Shown: positions 37,701 to 46,969, numbered from the stretch's first letter. The stretch: 64,000 nt of DNA from Faucicola mancuniensis (GCF_046523945.1 NZ_CP171363.1:1426001-1490000); one strand, 5' to 3'. Numbers and translations are program-made. The notes: generated by a model from the letters alone, not told the origin.

Positions 37701-40454
37701 GAAAAGCTGTATCACGCTTTTGACAATAGCCAACATTTGCCAAATCCTGAAAATGACAGTCAATTATTAGATTTGGTAAAAAGTTATATTACGCCACGTT
37801 ATCAATTAGGCTATGAAAAAGGTATTCATGACCATGATGCGACCTTGATTTTATTACAAATTTTGCCCTTGTTAAAAACCGCAGACTTGCTGACGTTTGA
37901 GCCGAGTGTGCGAGCGTTGGCACAGATTTTTATGTATCAAATCAATTTGCAAAAAAAGCAAGAAATTGGCGAAAATTGGTTTACTATTAATCAATCCGCC
38001 ATTTCTCATTGGCAAGACCGAGCGATTATCGCTTATCAATTGCAACAAGCGTTAAACAGCGACACCGCCAAAAATCTGTTAGTTGCCGATATTCAAACGG
38101 TTTTAACGCGGTTCGTTGCCGAAAAATTAAACGGCTTATTTGACTTATCGCACATTGCTTTGGCAAGTGATTATTTAGCACAGGCTTTAGGAAAAGCGGA
38201 AAATGAAACAGCGATTTTAACTTGGCAAACTTCGCAGCAAGCCGATAATCTTTATCAAAAATTGCAAACAATAGTTGGTTTAGAGCGGTTTAATTATTTA
38301 CAATCGGTTTTGGCAAAATTAACGTTTGAACCAAAATCCGCCTTTGAATTGGCGACAACTTGGCTGAATGCCTTGCTTGAAAATTTACAACATCAAGATG
38401 AAGAAAACCAACAAAATTGGTCGCATTACATTGCAGAAACTTCGGCTATGCTTATCATTAGAAGTGATGATAAAACCGAGAATTTTAACCGACAAATCAG
38501 CCCTATTTCGTTAGAAATTAGCGTAAACGGTTTGCTTGGTGAACACAGCAAAATCCACAATCAAACGCTAAACTTTAGCCTTGATAGCTTTTTGAGCCAA
38601 ATGTATCAGCACCAAAGCGTTACCATGCCAAACTTTGACAGCTACAAACAGTTGCGTTCGCAGATTTTGCACACCGCAAAAGACGAGTTACACCTATCCG
38701 AATTTGTCGCTCGTCCGCTGTCGTCTTTTGTGCGTAACCGCTTGATTGATAACGTTTATTTACCGTTAATTGGCGATAACCTTGCCAAACAAATGGGAAC
38801 GGTTGGCGATAACAAACGCACCGATTTGATGGGTTTACTGATGATGATTTCTCCCCCCGGTTACGGCAAAACCACGCTGATGGAATATGTGGCGAACCGT
38901 TTGGGCTTGATTTTTATGAAAATCAACTGTCCGTCATTGGGGCATGATGTAACATCGCTTGACCCTGCCAAAGCACCGAACGCCACCGCCCAAAACGAAC
39001 TTGAAAAGCTCAATTTGGCGTTGGAAATGGGCAACAACGTCATGTTGTATCTTGACGATATTCAGCATACCAATCCTGAATTTTTGCAAAAATTCATCTC
39101 GCTGTGCGATGGCACAAGGCGGATTGATGGCGTGTGGCAAGGGCAAACCAAAACTTACGATATGCGTGGCAAAAAGTTTTGCGTGGTGATGGCGGGCAAT
39201 CCGTACACCGAAAGTGGCGAAGTGTTCAAAGTGCCTGATATGCTTGCCAACCGTGCCGATATTTATAATCTTGGCGATATTTTGGGCGGTACGGCGGACA
39301 TTTTTGCGTTAAGCTATATTGAAAACGCCTTGACGAGCAATAGCGTGCTTGCACCGCTTGCCAACCGTGATATGGCGGACGTTTACGCCTTGATTGACAA
39401 AGCCAAAGGAATTGCTAACACACATGAATTATCCTACAATTATAGTTTAACAGAAATTAACGAAATCGTGGCGATTTTGCAAAAAATGTTCGCCATTCAA
39501 GACGTGATTTTGCAAGTCAATCAAGCCTACATTGCGTCCGCAGGGCAAGATGACAACTACCGCACCGAGCCTGCGTTCAAGCTACAAGGCAGTTACCGCA
39601 ACATGAACAAAATGACCGAAAAACTGTCAAGTGTCATGAACCAAGCGGAACTCAATCAGCTGATAGACGACCATTATCTTGGCGAAGCCCAACTTTTGAC
39701 CAAAGGCACAGAAAGTAACTTGTTAAAACTTGCCGAACTTCGCAACGTGATGACCGCCGAGCAAGCCGAGCGTTGGCAACAAATCAAAGCCGACTTTATG
39801 CGAAACAAGGCAATGGGTGGCGACAGCAACGACACAGGCAATCGCATTGTTGCACAGCTTGTAGATATGGTGAATGGTTTTGGAGCGATTAATAAAACCC
39901 TACATCAACAAGCCGAAAAATGGGCGGATACGCAACAAAACTATGCTCAAAACAATGCAATTAGTCAGCATAAAACCGAAGAATTGTTTGTTAAATTAAG
40001 TGAAAATTGGCAACAAAATATTGCCAATCAACAAGATAGTTTTATCAAATCGCAACAGCAATTTGGCAGTCAAATTCATGATAAATTAAATGAAAATTTG
40101 GATAAAAATCTTGCTAATTTTCAACAAATTTACCAAAATCAACAAGCATTGGCAAAATTACAACAGCAAAATCAGCAAGTTTTATTAACAGAGATTTTAA
40201 CTCATCTAAGCAATGCAATTGAAAGTTTACAACAAAATTCAGCTAGTAATCCGCAAAATAAAGAACAAAATTTGGTTAATACAGCCAATACACAAGCGGA
40301 ACAAAATCAACAACTTGTGAATGCGTTGAAACAGGTGTTAGAACCGTTTATTATGCGGTTTGATGAAAAATTACGCCTTGACATGAGTACTGATGAAAGC
40401 GGAAAATTGTTGGTGAGTAATTTGCGAAAATTAACGCAGATTTTTGGGGATTGA
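34755..40454 (+). CDS. Giant AAA ATPase (1899 residues), annotated elsewhere as 'DNA repair ATPase'
   Basis: The N-terminal 450 residues are beta-rich with repeated motifs and may form a propeller-like platform. Residues about 560-760 and 790-830 are coiled coil. The AAA domain lies near 1330-1530: Walker A PPGYGKTT (G1369-T1374), Walker B VMLYLDDIQ (D1434, D1435), VVMAGNPYTESGE as sensor 1, and R1500 in ANRADIYN as a possible arginine finger. The last 200 residues are Gln/Asn-rich coiled coil. Proteins of this architecture are labelled 'DNA repair ATPase' in genome annotation, but I know of no proof of that role. There is no signal peptide or membrane segment. The gene follows the flotillin gene by 219 bp. 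Confidence 0.75.
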   Translation: MTDQDQTTQQSEAVATGNAYDLIKKRLTEQGNTLSAQIQGLNDARLAEFGNTQMQVLARTRIRTDNNCIARDMVQVGNYLLFGYNVHMGLKQETHISDVLSLYQLVKPQTDNLTDSESENEYTLEPVPLTGTFLDQANFIQDFNELYRYYKNTKLLQLLIKDGKLLIAFQIGERITDIRVFRFALTFNKQSFNTQSAHGIDITYMDNRGERDIALPPEYDFDWLATSREHIVNGKFPHINILDTLFVETMNGDLTIKIENNTDTGQGIFSEPVQDKSQSINDAQIFYAKVGSLILLKILPYRETDFRFLVYNTLTESVIRLDAIGQSCVQLPENHGIVFPNGYYLQTGDYKLFDEQKYQSANLKFLKKIISPNGEDVLFLFYDVSAGVTGLFAYNLIKKQLQNPIFCHGMALANDGTLVLFTSDEEPTRIHPMQIWQTPFVSEEFVQNQVESTSFYGKIGNKELVRGISDLYSIIRLINNQSVSQKLYEELSKNASKLFDTYYWLNEPILKDIAHTIKDVIATSELVIDEFAKVQSIQKQTQKAVTDAESKQTEIFRQIRITTFETADDFVKQLNALRQQKGHLASLENLRYLEVAKLDNLKSQIDTQEREFAEQTVNFLSGEKALASYENVLTDINAQLDKATTNAELSPILQTIDDTAHGLDLLTELLGSLDVADATIRTQIIDEIGTIYSNLNQSKANLNHKRKNLGSTEAIAQFGASFKLFSQSINNALSIATTPEKADEQLARLLVQLEEIESQFSNPNNFVGDEFLADIIAKREEIYETFETQKQSLLDARNRKAQTLTDGALRMLESIKKRTQSTGATGFNDEDTLNTYFASDNLVQKVRAIAKELQTLGFSVKSDDIDARLKAIQVESFKNLKDKSDLFEAGGNVIKLGKHRFSVNTQPLDLTLLTRDTDSGKQLNLHLTGTDFYQEIHEPRLDDLKAFWDMNLASETASIYRGEFLAYSMIQSAKQGQDGLTTEKLYHAFDNSQHLPNPENDSQLLDLVKSYITPRYQLGYEKGIHDHDATLILLQILPLLKTADLLTFEPSVRALAQIFMYQINLQKKQEIGENWFTINQSAISHWQDRAIIAYQLQQALNSDTAKNLLVADIQTVLTRFVAEKLNGLFDLSHIALASDYLAQALGKAENETAILTWQTSQQADNLYQKLQTIVGLERFNYLQSVLAKLTFEPKSAFELATTWLNALLENLQHQDEENQQNWSHYIAETSAMLIIRSDDKTENFNRQISPISLEISVNGLLGEHSKIHNQTLNFSLDSFLSQMYQHQSVTMPNFDSYKQLRSQILHTAKDELHLSEFVARPLSSFVRNRLIDNVYLPLIGDNLAKQMGTVGDNKRTDLMGLLMMISPPGYGKTTLMEYVANRLGLIFMKINCPSLGHDVTSLDPAKAPNATAQNELEKLNLALEMGNNVMLYLDDIQHTNPEFLQKFISLCDGTRRIDGVWQGQTKTYDMRGKKFCVVMAGNPYTESGEVFKVPDMLANRADIYNLGDILGGTADIFALSYIENALTSNSVLAPLANRDMADVYALIDKAKGIANTHELSYNYSLTEINEIVAILQKMFAIQDVILQVNQAYIASAGQDDNYRTEPAFKLQGSYRNMNKMTEKLSSVMNQAELNQLIDDHYLGEAQLLTKGTESNLLKLAELRNVMTAEQAERWQQIKADFMRNKAMGGDSNDTGNRIVAQLVDMVNGFGAINKTLHQQAEKWADTQQNYAQNNAISQHKTEELFVKLSENWQQNIANQQDSFIKSQQQFGSQIHDKLNENLDKNLANFQQIYQNQQALAKLQQQNQQVLLTEILTHLSNAIESLQQNSASNPQNKEQNLVNTANTQAEQNQQLVNALKQVLEPFIMRFDEKLRLDMSTDESGKLLVSNLRKLTQIFGD

Positions 40455-40479
40455 TGAGAAAAATTAATTATATTTGTAC

Positions 40480-40506
40480 GGTGGGTTAGCATGAACGTAA
40501 CCCACC
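40480..40506. repeat. Palindromic repeat/terminator GGTGGGTTA...TAACCCACC
   Basis: GGTGGGTTA and TAACCCACC form a 9-bp stem around a 9-base loop between the convergent ATPase and capA-like genes. The arms match the ends of the repeat element at 41786-41897. It lacks a T run, so terminator function is uncertain. Confidence 0.65.
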
Positions 40507-40534
40507 AAACTCCCTATATATTTTGAAAAAGGCG

Positions 40535-41716
40535 TTATTTTTTCACAATTTTTTGACTGTTAAAAACCAAATCTGTATCAGCAAAATCCAATGCCGTTAA
40601 GCGTTTTAATTCATTATAGGCTTGGTGTGTTGGGTCAAGCTCCAAGCCTTTATCCTTGCTTTGTTTGGTAGAAGTAACATCGGCTGTCAAAAACTCGCCT
40701 GTGTTTGTCAAAGTCAAGTTTAAAATCGGTGCGATGCCGTTTAAACCACGCACGTTGAACGCCCCATAAGTGTTAAAATTTCCCAAACTATAAGCGATAA
40801 AACGGTTTTTGTACAGCTCAACGCCACGAGTAACGTGCGGTCCATGCCCAATCACCACGTCCGCACCCACATCAATCACGCCATGCGAAAACGCATACAC
40901 ATCGCCACGTTTTTCATTCAGATAGATTTCAGTGGTTTTTGGCACACGCACATGCTCCGCCCCTTCAGCTCCGCCGTGAAATGACACAATGACGATATCC
41001 ACTTTTTTATCCAACGCTTTCACCAGTTTTTTGGCATTGTCCAAGTCGTTAATATTTACCGTTCCCACATTGGGGGCAAAGGCGACAAAGCCGTAACGAA
41101 TGCCATCTTTTTCAAAAATGGTGGTCGGTTTTGTCAAAAGCCCTGCATAATGAATACCAACATTATCCAACGCCGTCATCGTGCTTTTTCGTCCCACATC
41201 GCCAAAATCACCGACATGGTTGTTGGCAATGCTCATCACGTTAAAGCCTGCGTCTTTGATGGTTTTGGCATAACGCACAGGCATACGAAAAGCGTAGCAA
41301 GTGCGTGGTTTTTCGCTCGTTTTGGCAACATTGTCCGTTTTGTCCGTTTGGCTGACAGGCGGTGTTACCGTGGGTTTTGGCTCAGGTGGGCATTTGGTAG
41401 AAATGCCATCATCGGTAATCGTTCCTTCCAAATTGCCAAACACCACATCGCCTTTTAAATAAGGCAAAACGTGAGCGAAACTGTCCTTGCCGTCATTGGG
41501 TGGTAAAAATCCAACATTTGGAAAATTTGACCCCATCATCACATCACCGACCGCCACCACATTTACCAAAGGTTTTTTTGTCGTTTGGCTAGAATTGTCG
41601 TTATTGGGGCTGATGGTTGTCAAATTCATATCAGAATTGGCAGACGTTTGCGACAGCCCACTATCACAAGCAAGCAAACCCAACGCACCCAAACTTAAAA
41701 TACTCAAAGCGCGCAT
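40535..41716 (-). CDS. CapA-family (poly-gamma-glutamate capsule type) lipoprotein
   Basis: A 393-residue protein counted from MRALSILS (41716); the open frame to 41842 would mask the lipoprotein signal. The lipobox is LLAC (C17). The PGA_cap metallophosphatase fold is shown by VAVGDVMMGSNFP, NLEGTIT, IANNHVGDFG, VSFHGGAEG and IGHGPHVTRGVE. CapA proteins take part in poly-gamma-glutamate capsule synthesis in Bacillus, but many Gram-negative homologues have unknown roles, and no capB/capC is present here. It is likely an anchored periplasmic hydrolase. It stands alone, with the repeat element just upstream of its promoter region. Confidence 0.85.
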   Translation of the reverse strand: MRALSILSLGALGLLACDSGLSQTSANSDMNLTTISPNNDNSSQTTKKPLVNVVAVGDVMMGSNFPNVGFLPPNDGKDSFAHVLPYLKGDVVFGNLEGTITDDGISTKCPPEPKPTVTPPVSQTDKTDNVAKTSEKPRTCYAFRMPVRYAKTIKDAGFNVMSIANNHVGDFGDVGRKSTMTALDNVGIHYAGLLTKPTTIFEKDGIRYGFVAFAPNVGTVNINDLDNAKKLVKALDKKVDIVIVSFHGGAEGAEHVRVPKTTEIYLNEKRGDVYAFSHGVIDVGADVVIGHGPHVTRGVELYKNRFIAYSLGNFNTYGAFNVRGLNGIAPILNLTLTNTGEFLTADVTSTKQSKDKGLELDPTHQAYNELKRLTALDFADTDLVFNSQKIVKK

Positions 41717-41785
41717 GATATTTTCCTTATCTTTTTTTGGTAGCGTAAAAATTACAAGTTTTGGAAATTTTATTTTATTAAATGT

Positions 41786-41897
41786 AGGGTGGATTAGCGA
41801 TAGCGTAACCTGAGAAGCACTGCTTCGCAAGACGAAGTGCAATTTAAGACATTTTCATGGTGGGTTACGCCCAAAAAGACGGGCTAACCCACCCTAC
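41786..41897. repeat. 112-bp MITE-like element with 15-bp inverted ends
   Basis: The left end GTAGGGTGGATTAGC (41786-41800) and right end GCTAACCCACCCTAC (41883-41897) are inverted repeats with one mismatch. Inside are further short palindromes (AAGCACTGCTT and GGTGGGTTACGCCC). The ends match the repeats at 28732-28794 and 40480-40506. No coding capacity. This fits a non-autonomous palindromic element present in several copies. Confidence 0.65.
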
Positions 41898-42089
41898 AAA
41901 AACTTACTTTTTAAACACTACCTTTTTTTAAATCTTTTTTTCAAATTTCAAAACAGTATAAAGGCATTGACAAAAAAAATCCATCATTCACTTTGACAAA
42001 AAACAACAAAATATCACAAGTTATGGTAAAATGGCGTGTTAAATTTTTGATGAAAAATCAATCTTGTAAAACTTTTTTGAGAAATTATT

Positions 42090-44495
42090 ATGAAATTAAG
42101 CGAAAAATGGCTCAGAGAATGGGTAAATCCAGCCCTAACCGCAGAACAAATCGGCGAACAATTGACAATGGTAGGCTTAGAATTGGACGATTTAACCAAA
42201 GTTGCCAAAGATTTTAGTGGCGTGGTAGTAGGCGAGGTTTTGACGTGTGAACAGCACCCCGATGCTGACAAATTAAAAGTAACGACCGTGAATGTCGGCA
42301 CAAGTGAGAATTTGCAAATCGTCTGTGGTGCACCCAATGTCGCTGTCGGTGTCAAAGTGCCTGTGGCTTTGGTCGGTGCAAAACTGCCACCTGCTGACGG
42401 TGATGACAAGCCTTTTGCCATCAAAAAAGGCAAACTGCGTGGTGTAGAGTCTAACGGTATGCTGTGCGGTGGTAGCGAGATTGATTGTGATGATGGCGTG
42501 GACGGTTTGTTAATTTTGCCAAGCGATGCCCCAGTCGGCACAGATGTGCGAGATTATCTTGAGCTTGACAATCATGTACTAGATATTTCTATCACGCCAA
42601 ACCGTGGCGATTGCTTTAGCGTGCGTGGCATTGCTCGTGAAGTGGCGGTGTTAAACGGTTTGCCTTTTGCCTTGCCATTTGACGCTATCAAAAGCCCAGT
42701 AGCCACCGACCAAACTCAAGCGGTAAGTGTTAGTACAAGCGACTGCCCACGTTATTACGTCCAAGTCGTCAGCGATTTAGACGGTACAACGCCATCACCT
42801 GATTGGCTCAAAAAATCATTGACAGCGCTGGGGGTCAAGCCACGCAATTTGTTGGTTGATGTGACCAATTTTGTGTTGTTTGAACTTGGACAGCCGTTGC
42901 ACGCTTTTGACAAAGACAAAATTGTCGGCACAATCCAAATCCGCCACGCCAAACAAGGCGAAACTTTGCAACTGTTAAACGAACAAAACATCAGCTTGCA
43001 AGGCGATGAATTGGTGATTGCCGATGATGCAGGCGTGATTGCGTTGGCAGGGATTATGGGCGGACTTCGCACGGCGGTGACCGATGACACCAAAAACGTG
43101 GTGATTGAAAGTGCCTTTTTTAAACAATTGGCAATTGCGGGCAAAGCACGCCGTTTTGGGCTACACACAGACGCAAGCCAGCGTTTTGAGCGTGGCGTGG
43201 ATTTTGAATTGCCAAAACTTGCCCTAGACCGTGCGGTCAGCCTATTGGCACAGTTTGGCAATGGCAAAGTCGGTCAAATCACGTTGGTTGAAAACGTGGA
43301 CGAATTACCAAAACGTAACAGCGTAACCTTGCCATTATCGCAAGTTACCGCTTTGTTAGGTATTGAAATTGATAAGCAAAAAATCATTGATATTTTAAAA
43401 AGTCTAAATATTAGCGTTGCGGATAATGGTGATAATCTTATCTGTACGCCACCGAGCCACCGTTTTGATATCAATATTCCTGAAGATTTAGTAGAAGAAA
43501 TTGCCCGTATTTATGGCTATAATAACATTGAAAACCGTCTGCCAGCCTTTCATAGCAACCTATTTGACAACAAAGCCCAAAACACCTTGCACGATGTCAA
43601 AATGGCATTGGTGAATCAAGGCTATTATGAAGCGGTGAGTTTTAGTTTTAGCGATGATAAAATTGAACAATTGTTTAATAGTGAAAATCTGGCAACGCCA
43701 TTGGCATTGGCAAATCCGATTTCATCAGACCTAGCAGTCATGCGTAGAACTTTGTTATCAAGCCTATTGCCATGCGTGGTTTATAACATTAACCGTCAGC
43801 AAAACCGTGTCAGACTGTTTGAAACAGGTTTACGCTTTGACGGTAGCGAGATTGCCAATTTAAAACAAGTGGAAAGCCTTGCCATCGTTGCGGTTGGCGA
43901 ACAAAATCCAGAGCAACCGTTTAACAAAAATGCCACCGATTTTTATGACCTAAAATCTGCGGTTGAAAGCGTTCTGCCACGTGCGTTATTGGCAAGCCAA
44001 GCGGTGCAATACGAGCGTAGCCAACAGCCATTTTTGCACCCAGGGCAAAGTGCTGATGTGATGGTAAATGGGACAACGTTGGGCTGGCTTGGACAGTTGC
44101 ACCCACAAGTTGCCAAAGCGTTGGATTTGCCGACAACGTGGGTCGCCCAGCTTGATTTGCAACCATTAATTGATTTGCACCAAGACCAAACGAATGTTGT
44201 TTCACCAAGCAAATTCCCACAAGTTCGCCGAGATATCGCCGTGCTTGCCGACAAAAATATTGACGTGCAAACCTTGAGCAACGCCATCATTAAGCTTTCT
44301 GGCGATTTGTTAAAAGATATTTGGTTATTTGATGTGTACCAAGGCGAAAAACTGCCAGCCGACAAGCGTTCTTTGGCGTTTGCATTGGTTTGGCAAGACA
44401 ATCAAGCCACCCTTGCGGACGATGTGATTAATCAAAAAATGCAAGCCATCATTGATATGCTTGCCAATGATTATCAAGCAACGCTGAGAGATTGA
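42090..44495 (+). CDS. pheT: Phenylalanine-tRNA ligase beta subunit
   Basis: An 801-residue subunit with the tRNA-binding (EMAP-like) domain at about 40-150 (VVVGEVLTCEQHPDADKL), the B3/B4 editing domain (about 210-380), the B5 domain (about 400-470), the core catalytic-like fold, and the C-terminal anticodon-binding domain (FPQVRRDIAVLADK, about 708-800). Length is normal. ihfA follows as in many gammaproteobacteria. The usual upstream partner pheS is absent: the 190 bp before pheT hold no gene, and beyond that lie the repeat element and capA-like gene. Confidence 0.97.
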   Translation: MKLSEKWLREWVNPALTAEQIGEQLTMVGLELDDLTKVAKDFSGVVVGEVLTCEQHPDADKLKVTTVNVGTSENLQIVCGAPNVAVGVKVPVALVGAKLPPADGDDKPFAIKKGKLRGVESNGMLCGGSEIDCDDGVDGLLILPSDAPVGTDVRDYLELDNHVLDISITPNRGDCFSVRGIAREVAVLNGLPFALPFDAIKSPVATDQTQAVSVSTSDCPRYYVQVVSDLDGTTPSPDWLKKSLTALGVKPRNLLVDVTNFVLFELGQPLHAFDKDKIVGTIQIRHAKQGETLQLLNEQNISLQGDELVIADDAGVIALAGIMGGLRTAVTDDTKNVVIESAFFKQLAIAGKARRFGLHTDASQRFERGVDFELPKLALDRAVSLLAQFGNGKVGQITLVENVDELPKRNSVTLPLSQVTALLGIEIDKQKIIDILKSLNISVADNGDNLICTPPSHRFDINIPEDLVEEIARIYGYNNIENRLPAFHSNLFDNKAQNTLHDVKMALVNQGYYEAVSFSFSDDKIEQLFNSENLATPLALANPISSDLAVMRRTLLSSLLPCVVYNINRQQNRVRLFETGLRFDGSEIANLKQVESLAIVAVGEQNPEQPFNKNATDFYDLKSAVESVLPRALLASQAVQYERSQQPFLHPGQSADVMVNGTTLGWLGQLHPQVAKALDLPTTWVAQLDLQPLIDLHQDQTNVVSPSKFPQVRRDIAVLADKNIDVQTLSNAIIKLSGDLLKDIWLFDVYQGEKLPADKRSLAFALVWQDNQATLADDVINQKMQAIIDMLANDYQATLRD

Positions 44496-44690
44496 TAACG
44501 TTAAACAGTTGATATTGTTAATTTATTTGATGAATGGTATTGAGTTTTTAAAAAGATATCTTTTTTTAAAACAAAATACAATTCATCAAAAATAATCAAT
44601 TTTTCATCAAAATTTACTTGTAACTTTGTTAAAATATGCTAAAGTAAACACTTGTGCATATAGTTGTTTTATTTAAAGGATAATCACGCA

Positions 44691-44996
44691 ATGAATAACA
44701 CCACTTTAACCAAATCAGAAATGATTCAATATCTGATGGATAACCAGTCTATGACACGCCAAGAAGGACGGTTGTTTGTTGAAAGTTTTTTTGCGGTATT
44801 GTCAGACCATTTGGCAAAAGGTCATCAAGTCAAGTTGTCAGGTTTTGGCAATTTTGATATCAAACAAAAAAAGCAACGCCCAGGGCGTAATCCAAAGACA
44901 GGCGAAGCCATCGCTGTCACTGCTCGCCGTGTCGTTACCTTTAAAGCAGGTCAAAAAATGCGTCGCCGTGTGGAAGAAAATTTGTTTAGCAACTAA
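44691..44996 (+). CDS. ihfA: Integration host factor subunit alpha
   Basis: A 101-residue HU/IHF-family DNA-bending protein. The start ATG 44691 follows AAAGGA; the frame extends to 44664 but that start is unsupported. The core SGFGNFDIK and the DNA-intercalating arm RPGRNPKTGE with the intercalating proline are clear, and the pheT-ihfA order supports the alpha subunit. It bends DNA for recombination, transcription and replication. Confidence 0.93.
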   Translation: MNNTTLTKSEMIQYLMDNQSMTRQEGRLFVESFFAVLSDHLAKGHQVKLSGFGNFDIKQKKQRPGRNPKTGEAIAVTARRVVTFKAGQKMRRRVEENLFSN

Positions 44997-45026
44997 TCCA
45001 CTGCTGATAAAAATCTATCAGCCATA

Positions 45027-45057
45027 AAAAAAAGGAAGTGTGAAACTTCCTTTTTTT
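45027..45057. terminator. Bidirectional intrinsic terminator
   Basis: AAAAAAGGAAGT pairs with ACTTCCTTTTTT around a 4-6 base loop, between the convergent ihfA and metQ genes. A and T runs on the two sides let it work both ways. Confidence 0.9.
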
Positions 45058-45072
45058 GTGGGTAAAATCCAA

Positions 45073-46071
45073 TTATTTTGCCACGCTTGCAGGGGTTGAA
45101 GCAACTGACGCAGGGGCAGAAGCAGTCGCTGTCGCTTGATTTTCATTCCAAATCGCAGGATATTTGTAACCAGGGAAAGTTTCATGTGCGTATTTTTTGA
45201 ACTCGGCTGAGTTGTACGCATTGGTTACGTCTTTCACCCATTTGCTATCTTTATCTTTGGTACGCACGGCAGACCAGTTTACATAGGCAAAACTTGGCTC
45301 TTGGAATAATGCTTCGGTCAGTTTAATGCCTGAGCTTGTCGCATAGTTGCCATTGACGACTGCAAAGTCCACATCAGAGCGAGAACGTGGCAGTTGGGCG
45401 GCTTCTAATTCTACGATTTTGATATTTTTGGTATTCTCGGCGATATCCGCTTTTGATGCGGTCAATGGGTTGATACCGTCTTTTAGCTTAATCCAGCCCA
45501 ATTCGTTTAACATCACCAACGCACGAGCAAAGTTACTTGGGTCGTTTGGTGCTGATAGGCTTGAGCCTTCTTTGACTTGGTCAAGTGCGGTTAATTTGCC
45601 TGAATAAATGCCAAGTGGGGCAGTAGGTACTTGGAAAACTTCAATCAAATCAAGGTTATGGGTTTTTTTGAAGTCATCAAGATAAGGTTTGTGTTGGAAA
45701 ATATTGATGTCAATATCGCCACTGGCTAAGGCTTGGTTTGGACGCACATAGTCCGAAAACTCAACCAATTTGACTTTATAGCCTTGTTTTTCAAGTTGTG
45801 GTTTGACGCTGTTTTTTACCATATCGCCAAAATCACCCACAGACGTACCAAACACGATTTCAGGTTTGTTTGGGTCAATGCCTGTTGCGTCTGCACTGGT
45901 CGCTGACGCTGTTTCAACCGTTGTCAAAGCGGTGCTGACTGAGGTTGAGGCTTGGGCTTGTGGTTCGGCTGGTTTTTGTTCAGGTTGGCTACAGCCGACC
46001 AAAACCAAACTTGACAAACCGATGGTTGCAAAAATCTGGGTTAAACTGGTGTGAATTTGGGTGTTTTTCAT
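45073..46071 (-). CDS. metQ: Methionine-binding lipoprotein MetQ (NlpA family)
   Basis: A 332-residue solute-binding lipoprotein counted from MKNTQIH (46071); the signal peptide ends at LVGC (C27). After an Ala/Ser/Thr-rich linker the NlpA fold follows, with VFGTSVGDFGDMV, LASGDIDINIFQHKPYLD and SAPNDPSNFARALVML as family hallmarks. The C-terminus ends in a low-complexity Ala/Ser tail. Together with MetI and MetN it would import D- and L-methionine. It lies 208 bp downstream of metI, a wider gap than usual, which may hold a processing site or a second promoter. Confidence 0.9.
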   Translation of the reverse strand: MKNTQIHTSLTQIFATIGLSSLVLVGCSQPEQKPAEPQAQASTSVSTALTTVETASATSADATGIDPNKPEIVFGTSVGDFGDMVKNSVKPQLEKQGYKVKLVEFSDYVRPNQALASGDIDINIFQHKPYLDDFKKTHNLDLIEVFQVPTAPLGIYSGKLTALDQVKEGSSLSAPNDPSNFARALVMLNELGWIKLKDGINPLTASKADIAENTKNIKIVELEAAQLPRSRSDVDFAVVNGNYATSSGIKLTEALFQEPSFAYVNWSAVRTKDKDSKWVKDVTNAYNSAEFKKYAHETFPGYKYPAIWNENQATATASAPASVASTPASVAK

Positions 46072-46279
46072 AAATTTTTTTCCAAAATGAAGCGAGTTTA
46101 AGAATTTGCCAATTTGTTTAAACGTCAATTTGTTTAAACGTAGCGATTGGCAGATAAAAAAAGTGTCAATACATTAACATAATTGTCATGTTTTTGTTAT
46201 TAATTTTTGCTATGCTGATATGAAATTTTTTCATATAATCAATAACTTTTTTTAATATTTTTATTTTTTTTAGAAAAAC

Positions 46280-46969
46280 TCAACGTTTATCCAGTTTTTC
46301 TGCCAAAAAGTTACCAATGCCTTGGATAATAATCACGATAAGTACCAACAAAACCACCATAAAAATCATTACATCATTTTGGTAACGGTTATAGCCATAG
46401 CGGATTGCCAAATCGCCCAAACCGCCACCGCCAATCATACCTGCGGCGGCACTGTACGACAGCAAACTGATGGTTAGCGTGGTGATACTTAAAATCAAAC
46501 TGGCACGAGATTCTACTAACAAAATTTTGCTAATAATTGTCCAATTGCTTGCCCCCATAGATTGCCCCGCTTCAATGATACCACGAGGCACATCACGCAA
46601 ATTTTGCTCAACAAGGCGTGCAAAATAAAACAGCCCTGCAAGGCTCAAAGCGACCGAAGCGGCGACAGGCCCGATGGTCGTGCCAGCCAACAAACGTGTC
46701 GCAGGGATAATTACAATCATCAAAATCACAAAGGGAAATGCCCGCATGAGATTGGTAACATTGCCCAAAATGCTGTAAAAAAGTTTGTTTTCGGCAAGTT
46801 GGTTTTTGCTCGTCATAAATAATGCCACGCCAAGTAACGTGCCAAACACCACCGATACAACCGTTGAAATGCCAACCATAATCAGCGTGTCCAAAAACGC
46901 TTGCCAAATTTCTTCTCGCATTGCCCAAAGATTGTTGGTTGCAGATTGCCAAGTTAATTCATTTGCCAT
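46280..46969 (-). CDS. metI: Methionine ABC transporter permease MetI
   Basis: A 229-residue permease with five membrane helices, starting at ATG 46969 (MANELTW) after GGATAAAAAT; the frame opens from a TTG four codons earlier. The ATPase-contact loop appears as EAGQSMGASNWTIISKILL, and the following segment SAAAGMIGGGGLGDLAIRYGY is typical of MetI. It lies between metN and metQ on the same strand. Confidence 0.94.
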   Translation of the reverse strand: MANELTWQSATNNLWAMREEIWQAFLDTLIMVGISTVVSVVFGTLLGVALFMTSKNQLAENKLFYSILGNVTNLMRAFPFVILMIVIIPATRLLAGTTIGPVAASVALSLAGLFYFARLVEQNLRDVPRGIIEAGQSMGASNWTIISKILLVESRASLILSITTLTISLLSYSAAAGMIGGGGLGDLAIRYGYNRYQNDVMIFMVVLLVLIVIIIQGIGNFLAEKLDKR

